64,000 bases of DNA from a bacterium (lineage in GTDB: Bacteria; Myxococcota_A; UBA9160; SZUA-336): NCBI GenBank assembly GCA_024226335.1, contig JAAELY010000240.1:1-64000 (forward strand), read 5' to 3'. The translations under genes were made by a program, and so were the position numbers. Numbering within the stretch: position 1 is the stretch's first letter; each line of letters starts with the position of its first letter. Shown here one piece after another: positions 52,181-60,901 of this stretch. The notes beneath the pieces are model-generated. The model did no database searches, was not told where the DNA came from, and saw only the letters and a list, made by a program, of their open reading frames with translations.

Positions 52181-53047
52181 TCAATCGGCAGACGAGGGAA
52201 GCTCTTCGCTCGACAGGCAGTAGTCCTGCTCGTGGAGCCAGCAACTTGCCGAAGGCTCGTGTGGCTCGAGGCGCAGCGAGCGAAGCGAATCCTGCCCACC
52301 TCTTTGGTACGCGATTCGAAGGCGCTCTTCGACTGCATCGTCTCGCGCCCCGGTGCACGGGTAGATCCCCACCGGAGAGACAAACCGAGCCGTGAATCCG
52401 GTTCTGCGACGGGTGATCTTCAGGTAGTAACCCGCCCCGTGTCCCAGGCTGCTGATCCGAGCCGTCAAGGGAAACAACAGGCGGCCGGCGAGTCGAAGAC
52501 TCTTCAACCAGATCTCACAAGGGTGAGTCGCGCCGGCACTCAGGAAGACCGCGTCGCAAGGCCCTGGGGCATAGCTCGAACCATCCGCGCACACGAGTTT
52601 GACCGTCGCGTAGGAATTCAAGTTCCGTCGCGCCCGTTCCGCGAGTTCAGAATCGATTTCCACACCCAGGACTTCGCCCTGGGCGCCGACCACCTCGGCG
52701 ATGATGGCCGTGTAGTAGCCGACGCCGGCCCCCACGTGCACAACCCGCTCGCCAGCTGTTAGATCGAGAGAATCGAGCCACATCGCCAGTGCTCCGGGTT
52801 CACCGTTGTTGAGCCCGCGCACGGGATCGATCGCCACCAGCACGCGGCGGTAGAGGTCAGAAGGATCCGAGGTCTCCCGATAACCACGGTCGTCGGACAT
52901 GGGGTCGGAGATCAGCCACGGCGGAGGCCCGAGGAATACCTCGCGAGGAACGGTCGCGAATGCGCGCTCGAGCGCGGCCGACTTCAGACCCGCCGCATCG
53001 CTGAGTTCTCGAGAGTAGGCTCGTCGCACCTCCCGCAAATCGGACAC
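52181..53047 (-). CDS. protein-L-isoaspartate O-methyltransferase-like protein
   Basis: The 288-residue Pcm-like methyltransferase has the class I core VVHVGAGVGYYTAIIA, with EID at the end of strand 2 and the GLNNGEPGALAMWLDSL segment in the place where classical Pcm has GQTISQP. This divergent subgroup is found in many proteobacteria, so repair of isoaspartate is likely but not certain. The C-terminal 80 residues are an extra domain. ATG at 53047. It follows the GNAT gene by eight bases. Confidence 0.72.
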   Translation of the reverse strand: MSDLREVRRAYSRELSDAAGLKSAALERAFATVPREVFLGPPPWLISDPMSDDRGYRETSDPSDLYRRVLVAIDPVRGLNNGEPGALAMWLDSLDLTAGERVVHVGAGVGYYTAIIAEVVGAQGEVLGVEIDSELAERARRNLNSYATVKLVCADGSSYAPGPCDAVFLSAGATHPCEIWLKSLRLAGRLLFPLTARISSLGHGAGYYLKITRRRTGFTARFVSPVGIYPCTGARDDAVEERLRIAYQRGGQDSLRSLRLEPHEPSASCWLHEQDYCLSSEELPSSAD

Positions 53048-53055
53048 ATTTCACC

Positions 53056-53538
53056 TCATAGCGGTCTGGAGAGAAAGAACGTATCCGTCTGCCCGGCATC
53101 GCTGCGGAATCCGAGGCCATCGTAGAGCCGTCGGGCGGGGTCATTGTCTCCTCGCACTTCGAGCGTGAGACGACAACAATCCAGTTCTCTGGCCGCCTCG
53201 GCCGCAGCCTCGATCAACGCGCGTCCGACGCCTCGCTTGCGCCAATCCGCTTTCACCGCCAGATCGTGAATATTGAGTAGACGACGCGCCGCGAACGACG
53301 AAAAACCGAGGAAGCAGACTGCGATACCGATCGCCCGCTCGCCCTCGAAAGCCAGAAATACCCGAGTGGTCGGATGCGCGCGCAGACCCGGAACCAGTTC
53401 TGCCTTTGCGAACTCTGAGAGCGGTTGCCCGCCTCCAATCGACTCGCTCGCGTACGCATCGATCAGTTCGACGATCGCCTGCTCGTGATCGGTCCGAGCC
53501 AGATCCGCGCGAACCACGGATACCGCGTCTTTCGACAT
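53056..53538 (-). CDS. GNAT N-acetyltransferase
   Basis: A 160-residue GNAT with the acetyl-CoA site DWRKRGVGRALIEAAAEAARE and the C-terminal NDPARRLYDGLGF. The preceding NIHDLAVKADW strand is typical of the small-molecule or peptide acetyltransferases. The ATG at 53538 overlaps the stop of the upstream membrane-protein gene (ATGA). Substrate unknown. Confidence 0.85.
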   Translation of the reverse strand: MSKDAVSVVRADLARTDHEQAIVELIDAYASESIGGGQPLSEFAKAELVPGLRAHPTTRVFLAFEGERAIGIAVCFLGFSSFAARRLLNIHDLAVKADWRKRGVGRALIEAAAEAARELDCCRLTLEVRGDNDPARRLYDGLGFRSDAGQTDTFFLSRPL

Positions 53539-53876
53539 CAGATCAACCGCGCCAGCATTCGGTGCGCAAGAAAGCCGACCGGAAGGATTGCTGCTCCCAG
53601 AAAATACGCCTGCCAGAACGAAAGGCCCAGACGCGTCGTCAACAGGAATGGAACAAAGAACATGAGCGTCACGGGAATCGCGATGAAGATGCTCCGGGCG
53701 AGCGTGACCGTCGCCTCCTGGTCGCCGTGCTGCAAATAGGACATCGGCAGCACGATCAGGGTTGAAACAGGCATCGCGATCATGAATCCCGCGATGATCG
53801 GAGAACGACCCGACAACCACGCGACCGAACCGATCAGGATCGCTGCTATGAACGTATTGATGATGAACGGATTCAC
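53538..53876 (-). CDS. small membrane protein, unknown
   Basis: A 112-residue protein with about four membrane helices (FIINTFIAAILIGSVAW, IIAGFMIAMPVSTLIVL, SIFIAIPVTLMFFVPFLL, AYFLGAAILPVGFLAHR). It resembles small exporter or DUF-type membrane proteins but I recognise no family. ATG at 53876; its stop overlaps the GNAT start. Confidence 0.6.
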   Translation of the reverse strand: MNPFIINTFIAAILIGSVAWLSGRSPIIAGFMIAMPVSTLIVLPMSYLQHGDQEATVTLARSIFIAIPVTLMFFVPFLLTTRLGLSFWQAYFLGAAILPVGFLAHRMLARLI

Positions 53877-53942
53877 TTCAAAACTCCGATATCGGGGTGA
53901 TTGAGCAGTCGAGAGGTCCGGCCGAGAGTCAGATTCCCTGCC

Positions 53943-54803
53943 TCAGTCCGCCGGCTCACGGGCGTTCGCAAGAACGCGTGTCAGCCTGCGCGAACCGGCG
54001 ATACTGATCAAGAGAACTGCGAGCGTCAGGATCATTCCTCCGTAGAGCAGGGTCGCCATCGCGTCGCCCTGGAGAATCGGAATCCCCATCTTCAGGGAGT
54101 TCTCCCCGGCATTGAACGCACCGTGCAGTAGAACAACGAGCAGCAGACTCCCTCGCGTGCTGTTGAACACCCAGGTAAAGATGACCGAGAGGGCGATGGT
54201 CAGCAGTGTAAACAGGCCGATCGTACTCAGACTCGCACCGTCTTTCCCGGATGAAGGCAGGAGGAAAGCGGGGAAATGCCAGATACCCCAGATCAGACCG
54301 ACTAGCAGGGCGGCGGAGAGCGCACTCCTGGTTGCCTGCAATTCCGGCAGAAGGAGTCCTCGCCAACCCAACTCCTCACCGAGACCGCCACCCAGGAAAA
54401 CGTGCTTGAGCAGAAGCGGTGCGAATGATGCGAGACCTGCAAGTTCAAACTCCGGAGTCAGGTCTCCCGTCGAAAAACGAAGAAACGCTGCCAGCACCCA
54501 GATCGCGAACGGCCCAAAGAGCACCAGAAGGAACCAATAAGGCTTGACTCGCCAGTCCAGGAGTTGAGCCAGGAACCGTTTTACCGCCGCAGCCCCGCCG
54601 CGCAACGCGAAGACGATCAGTGCGGCAAGGCTCGGACCGAACTTCGCGAGATAGCCGAAAAACTTCGCAAGAACATCGGGCAGACCGGCGAGCGGATGGG
54701 AGAGAAATGCCGAGAGCCAGCTGATCCCGAAAGTGAGGCCAACAAAGACGAGAATGGGATTTCGTGTGACCAGGCCTTTGATGCGGGTATCGGATGTGGT
54801 CAA
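53943..54803 (-). CDS. CPBP-family intramembrane metalloprotease (CAAX protease type)
   Basis: About 286 residues, eight helices, with the CPBP motifs GEELGWRG, a histidine in GIWHFP and a third in LHGAFNAGENS, the zinc ligands of CAAX-processing and bacteriocin-associated proteases. In bacteria these act as immunity proteins or peptide processors. The TTG at 54803 overlaps the stop of the YrhB-like gene (TTGA), so the two are coupled. The frame upstream continues but is not coding. Confidence 0.83.
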   Translation of the reverse strand: MTTSDTRIKGLVTRNPILVFVGLTFGISWLSAFLSHPLAGLPDVLAKFFGYLAKFGPSLAALIVFALRGGAAAVKRFLAQLLDWRVKPYWFLLVLFGPFAIWVLAAFLRFSTGDLTPEFELAGLASFAPLLLKHVFLGGGLGEELGWRGLLLPELQATRSALSAALLVGLIWGIWHFPAFLLPSSGKDGASLSTIGLFTLLTIALSVIFTWVFNSTRGSLLLVVLLHGAFNAGENSLKMGIPILQGDAMATLLYGGMILTLAVLLISIAGSRRLTRVLANAREPAD

Positions 54804-55312
54804 GCTCTGCGGGTCTCCACTCGAATTCCAGCCGTCGTCAACACTTCGGCAAAGTGGACCATTTCGACGCGGGGTCCAGTCATGACGACGGAGGGAAGAC
54901 GCCGGTTCAGGCTTCGAACTTCGTCTGCATTGAGATCCAGGGTCTCGCGCAATGCCTGAAGATGCTCGGGATCCCCGATCGATAGTTCGATCAGCACGAG
55001 GCACCAGCCGAGACGATCTCTCTCGTATTCCGTCTCATAGCGCGTGATGTAGTAGTCGGGTTCGTGGGCCGTACCGGTCGAGTGAATTGTCCCATCGAAG
55101 CGGTTGACGATCATCGGGCCGTTGTCTGCCGAGCGGTAGCGGGACTCTCCTGTCTCCATCCAAAGCCGCGACTGATAAAAGAACACCCAGCCCCACTCGC
55201 GCTCGAGTGTATCGTCATCTGCGATCTGGAAATCATCCCCTGGCCAGAGATTGGATTGCCGTGAGCGGATCTCGGCCTCCACGCGGTCGCGGGCCTGGGC
55301 GAGAGTAATCAC
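54800..55312 (-). CDS. YrhB/Imm35-like domain protein
   Basis: The 170-residue product has a C-terminal region without a recognised fold and an N-terminal half with the WGWVFFYQSRLWM and NGPMIVNRFDG-HSTGTA segments that mark YrhB/Imm35 immunity-type domains. These are known as protective partners of toxins or as chaperones, but no toxin gene is in the window. GTG at 55312 lies seven bases after the msrA stop; its stop overlaps the CPBP start. The pairing with a CPBP protease is suggestive of an immunity or defence unit. Confidence 0.62.
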   Translation of the reverse strand: MITLAQARDRVEAEIRSRQSNLWPGDDFQIADDDTLEREWGWVFFYQSRLWMETGESRYRSADNGPMIVNRFDGTIHSTGTAHEPDYYITRYETEYERDRLGWCLVLIELSIGDPEHLQALRETLDLNADEVRSLNRRLPSVVMTGPRVEMVHFAEVLTTAGIRVETRRA

Positions 55313-55319
55313 CAAGACT

Positions 55320-55793
55320 CTAGTGGCCCAGGCCGTTCTTCTCGAAGTACTGCTGGTGGTAGTTCTCGGCGCGCCAGAACTCCGCGGCTTGCGTGATCTC
55401 GGTAACGATCGGACGCGCGAAACGAGCGGAGGCTTCGAGTTTCGCCTTCGACTGCTTTGCCGCCAATTTCTGGGCAGCATTCAGGAAGAAGATCCCCGAG
55501 CGATACTGGGTACCGACGTCGGGGCCTTGGCGATTCTCGGTCGTCGGGTCGTGACAGTTCCAGAATACCTCGAGCAACTCTTCGTAGCTGATCTTGCTCG
55601 AGTCGAATTCGACCCGGACCGCTTCGGCGTGGTTCGTGCGCCCACTACACACGTCTTCGTAGGTCGGGCTGGACAGATTTCCTCCGATGTAGCCGACAGC
55701 CGTCGCGAAAACGCTGTCCAGCTTGCGGAAACTCGCCTCGACACCCCAGAAGCATCCTGCTGCGAAGATTGCAGATTCATTGTGTTCGGACAC
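55320..55793 (-). CDS. msrA: peptide methionine sulfoxide reductase A
   Basis: The 157-residue MsrA repairs methionine-S-sulfoxide in proteins. The catalytic cysteine is C14 in AGCFWGVE, and EAVRVEFD, NCHDPTTENRQGPDVGTQYRS are family hallmarks. No second recycling cysteine pair is obvious at the C-terminus, so thioredoxin may act directly. ATG at 55793. It heads the run of msrA, YrhB-like, CPBP, membrane protein, GNAT and Pcm-like genes. Confidence 0.95.
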   Translation of the reverse strand: MSEHNESAIFAAGCFWGVEASFRKLDSVFATAVGYIGGNLSSPTYEDVCSGRTNHAEAVRVEFDSSKISYEELLEVFWNCHDPTTENRQGPDVGTQYRSGIFFLNAAQKLAAKQSKAKLEASARFARPIVTEITQAAEFWRAENYHQQYFEKNGLGH

Positions 55794-55808
55794 TCTGTCC
55801 TCCTTCAG

Positions 55809-56549
55809 CTAACGAGCAAATACCTTGCGCAAGAGTTCCGTCGTCCGTGCGCTGGGATCTTCGCGAATTCTCACCTCTTCCTGTGCCAGAACGAAGAACA
55901 GACCGCTGATCGACTTGTCCGTCACGTAGCGCTGCAGGTCGAGTACGGGCCTGGATTTCATCGGCAACGCCGCATAGGCATTCGAGAGACTCTGGTAGGC
56001 ATTATAAAGCCCGACCTCTTTCATCTTGGCGTCGACGATCGGGCGGAAACGGTCGGTGAGTTGCGCAGATGTGCGATCGCGAAAGTAGTCGGTGGCTGCC
56101 GTCTGCTCGCCGTTCAGGATGCCGTAGGCGTCGGCAAACGACATCTGCGCGATCGCGTTCCAGAACACGTCCGTCGCCTCACCGGCTGCGAGTTCAGCGG
56201 CGCGGTTCATGGCGCCTTCCAGTTCGTCGACCTTTCGTCCGTATCCCACAGCCCGCAGAGCCCGGGCCATGGGTTGGAGTTGTTCCGGGGTCTCGATATG
56301 GATCACCCGGTTGCGAGCGAAGCCTCCCTCAGCCGAGGTCGATGCGACCGTCCGCCGGGTTCCGAGTTGCAGAGCTTCTTTGAGACCGGCGACGACGGTG
56401 CGCTCATCGAGCACTCCGCCCGCATCTGTTCCCATAGCGGCAGACAGCACGTCCGCCACCAGGTTCGGATCGAGGTCCGCACAGGCGACCAAGCCAAAGA
56501 CCAGAAAAAGCGGAGTGACGCTCCTCCGCAGCTTTCCATAGACGTCCAT
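55809..56549 (-). CDS. DUF4197 family lipoprotein
   Basis: A 246-residue protein with a lipobox VFGLVAC (residue about 22) and the DUF4197 pattern: a helical start LKEALQLGTRRTVAS and the conserved end DKSISGLFFVLAQEEVRIREDPSARTTELLRKVF. The family's role is unknown. ATG at 56549 was chosen because it begins the signal sequence; the frame is open further upstream into the DUF4870 gene. It lies 15 bases before msrA's start and may share its transcript. Confidence 0.82.
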   Translation of the reverse strand: MDVYGKLRRSVTPLFLVFGLVACADLDPNLVADVLSAAMGTDAGGVLDERTVVAGLKEALQLGTRRTVASTSAEGGFARNRVIHIETPEQLQPMARALRAVGYGRKVDELEGAMNRAAELAAGEATDVFWNAIAQMSFADAYGILNGEQTAATDYFRDRTSAQLTDRFRPIVDAKMKEVGLYNAYQSLSNAYAALPMKSRPVLDLQRYVTDKSISGLFFVLAQEEVRIREDPSARTTELLRKVFAR

Positions 56550-56637
56550 CACCGTCCCGTCGAGAAGCCATTTCCAACCGGAGCATACCACTCGCCCGCG
56601 GACTCCTCCGCTGAGGCGAAAAAGAACGCCGCCCGGC

Positions 56638-57012
56638 TCAGCCCGAGGTCCGGGTTCGCTCCGCTGCAACCTCGCCGACGATGGGCAGTTCGTACCGCTC
56701 GCCTTGAAACGCCTTGATCATGAGCAGGATCCAGATCACCACGCCGCCGAGGGTCGCGACCAGGCGTATCAACCCACCCAGGAACGGGATGAAACCCGAC
56801 ACGATGTTCAGCACGAAGAGGCCCAGGAAGGTCAGCGTCGATTGCATGGCGTGGAAGCGAACGTATGAATTCTTCTTCTCCAGAATCAGGAACAGGAGGC
56901 CAGTCAGAAATCCAAACAGGTAGGTCAAGAGACCCGCCAGGTTCGGATCGAGTCCTGTGCTGGACGCCTCTTCTGATGCCGTTTCCGCCGGGACGTTATC
57001 TTCGGGTTCCAT
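56638..57012 (-). CDS. DUF4870 membrane protein
   Basis: The 124-residue protein has a hydrophilic acidic N-terminus (EPEDNVPAETASEEASS) and three or four helices with the DUF4870/Tic20-like pattern (GLLTYLFGFLTGLLFLILEKKNSYVRFHAMQS). Function unknown. ATG at 57012. Its leader on the minus strand carries the 130-base inverted-repeat element (57034-57163). Confidence 0.82.
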   Translation of the reverse strand: MEPEDNVPAETASEEASSTGLDPNLAGLLTYLFGFLTGLLFLILEKKNSYVRFHAMQSTLTFLGLFVLNIVSGFIPFLGGLIRLVATLGGVVIWILLMIKAFQGERYELPIVGEVAAERTRTSG

Positions 57013-57033
57013 GGTTCTAACTACCTTTTAGTT

Positions 57034-57163
57034 GTGGTCTGAAGAATGGGTCTGGCGTTCGTGAACGCGAATCGAGAATTTCTGGCAACCCCGAGGGCCG
57101 CGTTTCGGGTGTATCGCAGGTGCTCCGTCACCTCGATACAGACGGACCCATTCTTCAGACCAC
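57034..57163. repeat. 130-base element with 19-bp perfect terminal inverted repeats
   Basis: GTGGTCTGAAGAATGGGTC (57034-57052) is repeated as its exact reverse complement at 57145-57163. Inside, GTATCG-c-AGGTG pairs with CACCTCGATAC, so the whole can fold as a nested cruciform or RNA hairpin. No gene is inside it and no target duplication is visible at its ends. It could be a miniature inverted-repeat element, a regulatory leader of the DUF4870 gene, or a bidirectional terminator. The only related text I noticed is AGTTGTGGTCAGAA at 4400. Confidence 0.6.
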
Positions 57164-57269
57164 GATTCTCATGTCGATGAGATCCGATTGTAAGCGGCCC
57201 GGAACGGGCCTGTCTCCATTTTTCGAGCACCAACGGCAGGTTGTGGGATTTTAGCTATTCTGAAAATCA

Positions 57270-58499
57270 GTGTCTCATTCGGGACGTGACGAACTACGAG
57301 CCGCAGCGCGGCTTCGCTCTGGTGCAAAACGCCACGGTTTGGCGCGGCGCCCGGAAGCGATCCGCGCTCTCGTGCGCTCGAACGCCCTGCGCTTCGTTGA
57401 AGGCAATCGGGTCGAGTTCTTCGACAACGGGCATGAGGGGCTCAAGGCCATGCTCGAGGCGATCGAACGGGCGGAACGGCGCGTCCATCTGGAGACCTAC
57501 ATCCTGCGCGCCGATGCCACTGGCCGAGCATTTCTCGAGGCGCTCGCCCGCAAGGCCGCTGACGGGCTCGATGTTCGATTGCTCTACGACGCACTCGGAT
57601 CGCGCGGACTCGATTTGTTGGCGCTCGCACCGCTGCGCGCCGCAGGTGCGGAAGTGCTGGCGTTCAACCCGATGCGGCCTCTGTACCCCCGCTTTGCACC
57701 GCGCCGGCGCGACCACCGCAAGATACTGGTCGTGGACGGCGAGATTGGCTTCACGGGCGGCCTGAACATCGGCGACGAGTACTCGGAACTGCTCGAAAAC
57801 GGTCGGCCCGGCTGGCGCGACGCACACGTGCGACTGCGTGGACCGGTGGTTCGGGATCTAGAAGCCGTTTTCCTGGAAAGCTGGTTCCGCGCGGATGGCC
57901 CGGCATTGCCGTGGCAAACCCTGCTCGGTGAAGAGCCGCAGCCGTGCGGGGAAGCGCGCTGCGCAGTGCTCGCCGACGGCCCGGTGTACCGGCGTCGGCG
58001 CATGCGCTCCCTGGTCGTTTCGGCGCTGGAAAGCGCAGATCGGCGAGTGCGTCTGGAAAGCCCCTACTTCGTGCCCGGACACAGTGTGCTCGAGGCTCTC
58101 GCACGCGCCAGCCAGCGCGGCGTGCGCGTCGAGATGCTGCTCGCGGGTCGCACCGACCATCCGCTACTGCGCCGGGCCGCGCGCGCAATCGTGCCGCGAC
58201 TCGTGCATAGCGGCGTCGAGGTTCGCGAATACCACGCAGCGATGTGGCACGGAAAGGCCGCCGTATTCGACGACGCCTGGGCCGTCGTTGGATCGTCGAA
58301 TCTGGACCGTCAGAGCTTTGAACACAGTTACGAGGTCAACGTGATCATCGAAGATGCTGATGTCGCCACCCAGCTTGCCGAGCGTTTCGACCGTGACGCT
58401 TGTGAGTCTCAGCTCATCGACGCCCGTCTATTGCGTGAACGCGGCCTGATCGCGAGAGTCATCGACTCACTTGCGGCGCTGATCGCGCGATTGATCTGA
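57270..58499 (+). CDS. phospholipase D family protein, cardiolipin synthase-like
   Basis: The 409-residue protein has two HKD motifs: HRKILVVD (H149, K151, D156) and HGKAAVFD (H327, K329, D334), each followed by a Gly-rich or GSSN segment as in cardiolipin synthases and PLDs. There are no N-terminal membrane helices, so it resembles ClsB/ClsC rather than ClsA. It would join two phosphatidylglycerols or a PG and another lipid. GTG at 57270 was chosen; a TTG near 57241 is possible. The long intergenic stretch before it holds the inverted repeat element. Confidence 0.87.
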   Translation: MSHSGRDELRAAARLRSGAKRHGLARRPEAIRALVRSNALRFVEGNRVEFFDNGHEGLKAMLEAIERAERRVHLETYILRADATGRAFLEALARKAADGLDVRLLYDALGSRGLDLLALAPLRAAGAEVLAFNPMRPLYPRFAPRRRDHRKILVVDGEIGFTGGLNIGDEYSELLENGRPGWRDAHVRLRGPVVRDLEAVFLESWFRADGPALPWQTLLGEEPQPCGEARCAVLADGPVYRRRRMRSLVVSALESADRRVRLESPYFVPGHSVLEALARASQRGVRVEMLLAGRTDHPLLRRAARAIVPRLVHSGVEVREYHAAMWHGKAAVFDDAWAVVGSSNLDRQSFEHSYEVNVIIEDADVATQLAERFDRDACESQLIDARLLRERGLIARVIDSLAALIARLI

Positions 58500-58716
58500 G
58501 GCGGCAATCGAAGACGGCTCAGGCACGTGGGGACTTCACCGCGCAGGACCGGGCGATCCAGGGGCGGCGTCGACCTGCTTCACATCGCATCCGCCTTTGA
58601 ATTTTGCGGGCCGAAACCGCCTCCATACGCAAGCGGCATACCGCAAGCGATATCCTGATGTGGATCGTCGGCACCCGACTCTGGCACCGCAATACACACG
58701 TCCGATTGGAGGAACA
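58500..58716. other. gene-free stretch before the SIMPL gene
   Basis: I see no gene and no clear promoter box. GGAGGAACA directly before the ATG at 58717 is a strong Shine-Dalgarno for the downstream gene. No stem with a T-run follows the PLD gene. Confidence 0.35.
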
Positions 58717-59415
58717 ATGAGAGCTGCTCTTCTGCGACCTGCTTCGATCCCGCTCCTATGCCTTTTCCTGCTTCCAGGCACGGTGGCGGCCCAGTCGAAG
58801 GAAAGCCCGATGAACCGCGTCAGCTTCCAGGTCGAAGCCTCACGCGATGTGGAGAACGACTGGGTCACCGCCATCCTCGGCACCACGGAGGAAGACAGAG
58901 ATCCCGCGAAACTCGCAGATCGGATCAACACGACCATGGCGTGGGCACTGGAAACTGCGAAAGCCGCAAAGGCCATCGAGGTAAAATCGGGCGGGTACCA
59001 GACCTATCCGATTCACGACAAGAGCCGCATCGTACGCTGGCGGGGCAGCCAGGATCTGATTCTGGCCAGCGGGAACGTCGAAGCGGTGAGCGAACTGATC
59101 GGTGAACTTCAGAGCCGTCTTCAGATTCGCTCGATCCAGTTCTCGGTTTCACGCAAGAAGAGACGCAGCCTCGAAAGCGATCTGATCAGTGAGGCGCTCG
59201 GTGCTTTCAAGACGCGAGCACAGAACGTGCGGAAAGACCTCGACCGCAACAGCTACGAACTGGTGCAGCTTTCGATCAACACGGGCGGTGGCGGAAGCCC
59301 GAGGCCCCTTCGCGGAATGGCTCGCTCCATGGAAGCAGACGTAGCGCGACCTTCGTTCGAAGGCGGCACGAGCACACTATCGGTCAACGTGAACGGGACG
59401 ATCGAGTTGCGCTAA
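58717..59415 (+). CDS. SIMPL-domain (DUF541) periplasmic protein
   Basis: A 232-residue exported protein with a signal peptide ending at VAAQS and a SIMPL domain from NRVSFQVEASRDV to the end. SIMPL proteins are secreted and associated with oxidative-stress and immune-signalling homologies; the enzymatic role is unknown. The start ATG at 58717 has an almost perfect Shine-Dalgarno (GGAGG). The tail ends in GTIELR, normal for the family. Confidence 0.85.
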   Translation: MRAALLRPASIPLLCLFLLPGTVAAQSKESPMNRVSFQVEASRDVENDWVTAILGTTEEDRDPAKLADRINTTMAWALETAKAAKAIEVKSGGYQTYPIHDKSRIVRWRGSQDLILASGNVEAVSELIGELQSRLQIRSIQFSVSRKKRRSLESDLISEALGAFKTRAQNVRKDLDRNSYELVQLSINTGGGGSPRPLRGMARSMEADVARPSFEGGTSTLSVNVNGTIELR

Positions 59416-59419
59416 CCGG

Positions 59420-59887
59420 CTAGGGAATCTCCTGGAGATCCGGGTTCAGGATACGCACGTGTGTCCTCACGGAGTTGGCGATGAAGCACTGTTCGTGGGC
59501 CAGTTCGTGCATGCGCTCGATCTGCTCGAAACCTGGCTTTTGCTCGCCTCCAAACTCGATCTGTGGACGCAACTCGACTCGCGTGATCGCGAGCCTTCCT
59601 TCCTCGTTCTTTTCCATGAAACCGACCGCGGCATCGCGATAGCTATCGACCGTGCGGCGTTTGCGCGCCGCAATCGCCAGGAAAGTGAGCATGTGGCAAC
59701 TCGACAGTGACGCGACAAACGCTTCTTCTGGATCCACCGCGTCCGCAGTTCCCAGAAACTCAGGGGCGGCGGAGGCCGGAACCTGTACACCCCCCTCGAA
59801 GCTCCAGGAATGTTCGCGGTTATAGGACTCGTAGCGGAAGTCTTCTGTGCTGCGCGTCCACAAGATCGAAGCACGGTGTTCCGACAT
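59420..59887 (-). CDS. OsmC/Ohr-family peroxiredoxin
   Basis: The 155-residue protein has the two catalytic cysteines of the family: C64 in SSCHMLTF and C134 in HEQCFIANS, with an arginine-rich start. OsmC and Ohr reduce organic hydroperoxides, using lipoyl or dihydrolipoamide. Sequence features (ALSSCHM) are nearer to the OsmC subgroup. ATG at 59887. It is convergent with the SIMPL gene (4 bases between the stops). Confidence 0.9.
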   Translation of the reverse strand: MSEHRASILWTRSTEDFRYESYNREHSWSFEGGVQVPASAAPEFLGTADAVDPEEAFVASLSSCHMLTFLAIAARKRRTVDSYRDAAVGFMEKNEEGRLAITRVELRPQIEFGGEQKPGFEQIERMHELAHEQCFIANSVRTHVRILNPDLQEIP

Positions 59888-59959
59888 CGGATTCTCCTGG
59901 AAGACGTTGAAACGATGGACCCGGAGGCCCCTGGGGGAGCCAACCGGTTCGCATTCTAG

Positions 59960-60790
59960 TCAGCGTCTCGTAAAGATGCCTTCGACATATCGCCTGACCG
60001 GGCGAAAACCCAGTCCCTCGTAACATCGGATCGCTGCAGTGTTTTCGACATCGACGTTCATTCCGATGTAGTCGACGTCTGCCTGCAGCTTCCGACACAG
60101 ATCTGCCGTGATGCGTCGGCCCAGCCCGCGACGCCTGTGATCGGGCGAGGTGGCGATATTCCCGATCGCAGCCACGCGATAGTCGCGCGACCGAACGTGC
60201 ACACCTCCGGCGCTGATCAGTTCGCCGCTCTCGCGAAACCCCACATAAGGACCCAGTTCCAGCATATACGGCTCGAAGAAGCGACCGCTGGCCTCGGCAC
60301 CGCGATAGGCGCGCTGCGCGTAGAACTCCTGCAACTCATCGAGATCCGCAACGGTCAAGCGTTCCGGTTCTTCACCCGGCGTTTCCGGCAGCGGGCACGA
60401 CAGGATCATCTTCTGATGCTCGCCTACCGACTCGAAGCTGTTCCGTGCTGCAAAGACATCGAGCATCCCGGCATCCAGGTTCACGAAGAAGCGCTCGGGC
60501 AACTCGGTGCAGATCGCGGCGAGCAGGCGGCGCGTCGGCTCGTGGTTCGGAGGGCATATTGCATAGAGGACGGGAATCTCGAGCTTGTGCAGAAGCAGGC
60601 AAAGGGCGTGGATCGCGGTACCCGTCGAGGCCGTGTACCAGATCGTTTCGGGCCAGAAGAAGTCATCGAGATCGGCCAGGGCGTAGACGTGCGCAGCCGC
60701 ATCCCTGCGCAGGAAGGCTTCGATCTTCTCACGGTTTTCAATTCTCCCGAAATCCAGCGCGCTCAAATCGTCCGGCACAGAAATCCCCAC
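59960..60790 (-). CDS. GNAT acetyltransferase with N-terminal extra domain
   Basis: A 276-residue protein. The C-terminal half is a GNAT domain (IGNIATSPDHRRRGLGRRI, GMNVDVENTAAIRCYEGLGF) and the first 130 residues form a second, degenerate GNAT-like or unique domain (FLRRDAAAHVYALADLDD, TASTGTAIHAL). Such double-domain forms are known but function is open. ATG at 60790. It shares the intergenic with the methyltransferase gene. Confidence 0.83.
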   Translation of the reverse strand: MGISVPDDLSALDFGRIENREKIEAFLRRDAAAHVYALADLDDFFWPETIWYTASTGTAIHALCLLLHKLEIPVLYAICPPNHEPTRRLLAAICTELPERFFVNLDAGMLDVFAARNSFESVGEHQKMILSCPLPETPGEEPERLTVADLDELQEFYAQRAYRGAEASGRFFEPYMLELGPYVGFRESGELISAGGVHVRSRDYRVAAIGNIATSPDHRRRGLGRRITADLCRKLQADVDYIGMNVDVENTAAIRCYEGLGFRPVRRYVEGIFTRR

Positions 60791-60901
60791 CTTCCTCCTG
60801 ACAGGATCATGACATTCGCCCGACCTGCAAGGAAGCCCGGGCGCACATCGAAGAGGATAGAGACTGTCAGAACCCGGAAAGCGGACGGAATGGACCGGAC
60901 T

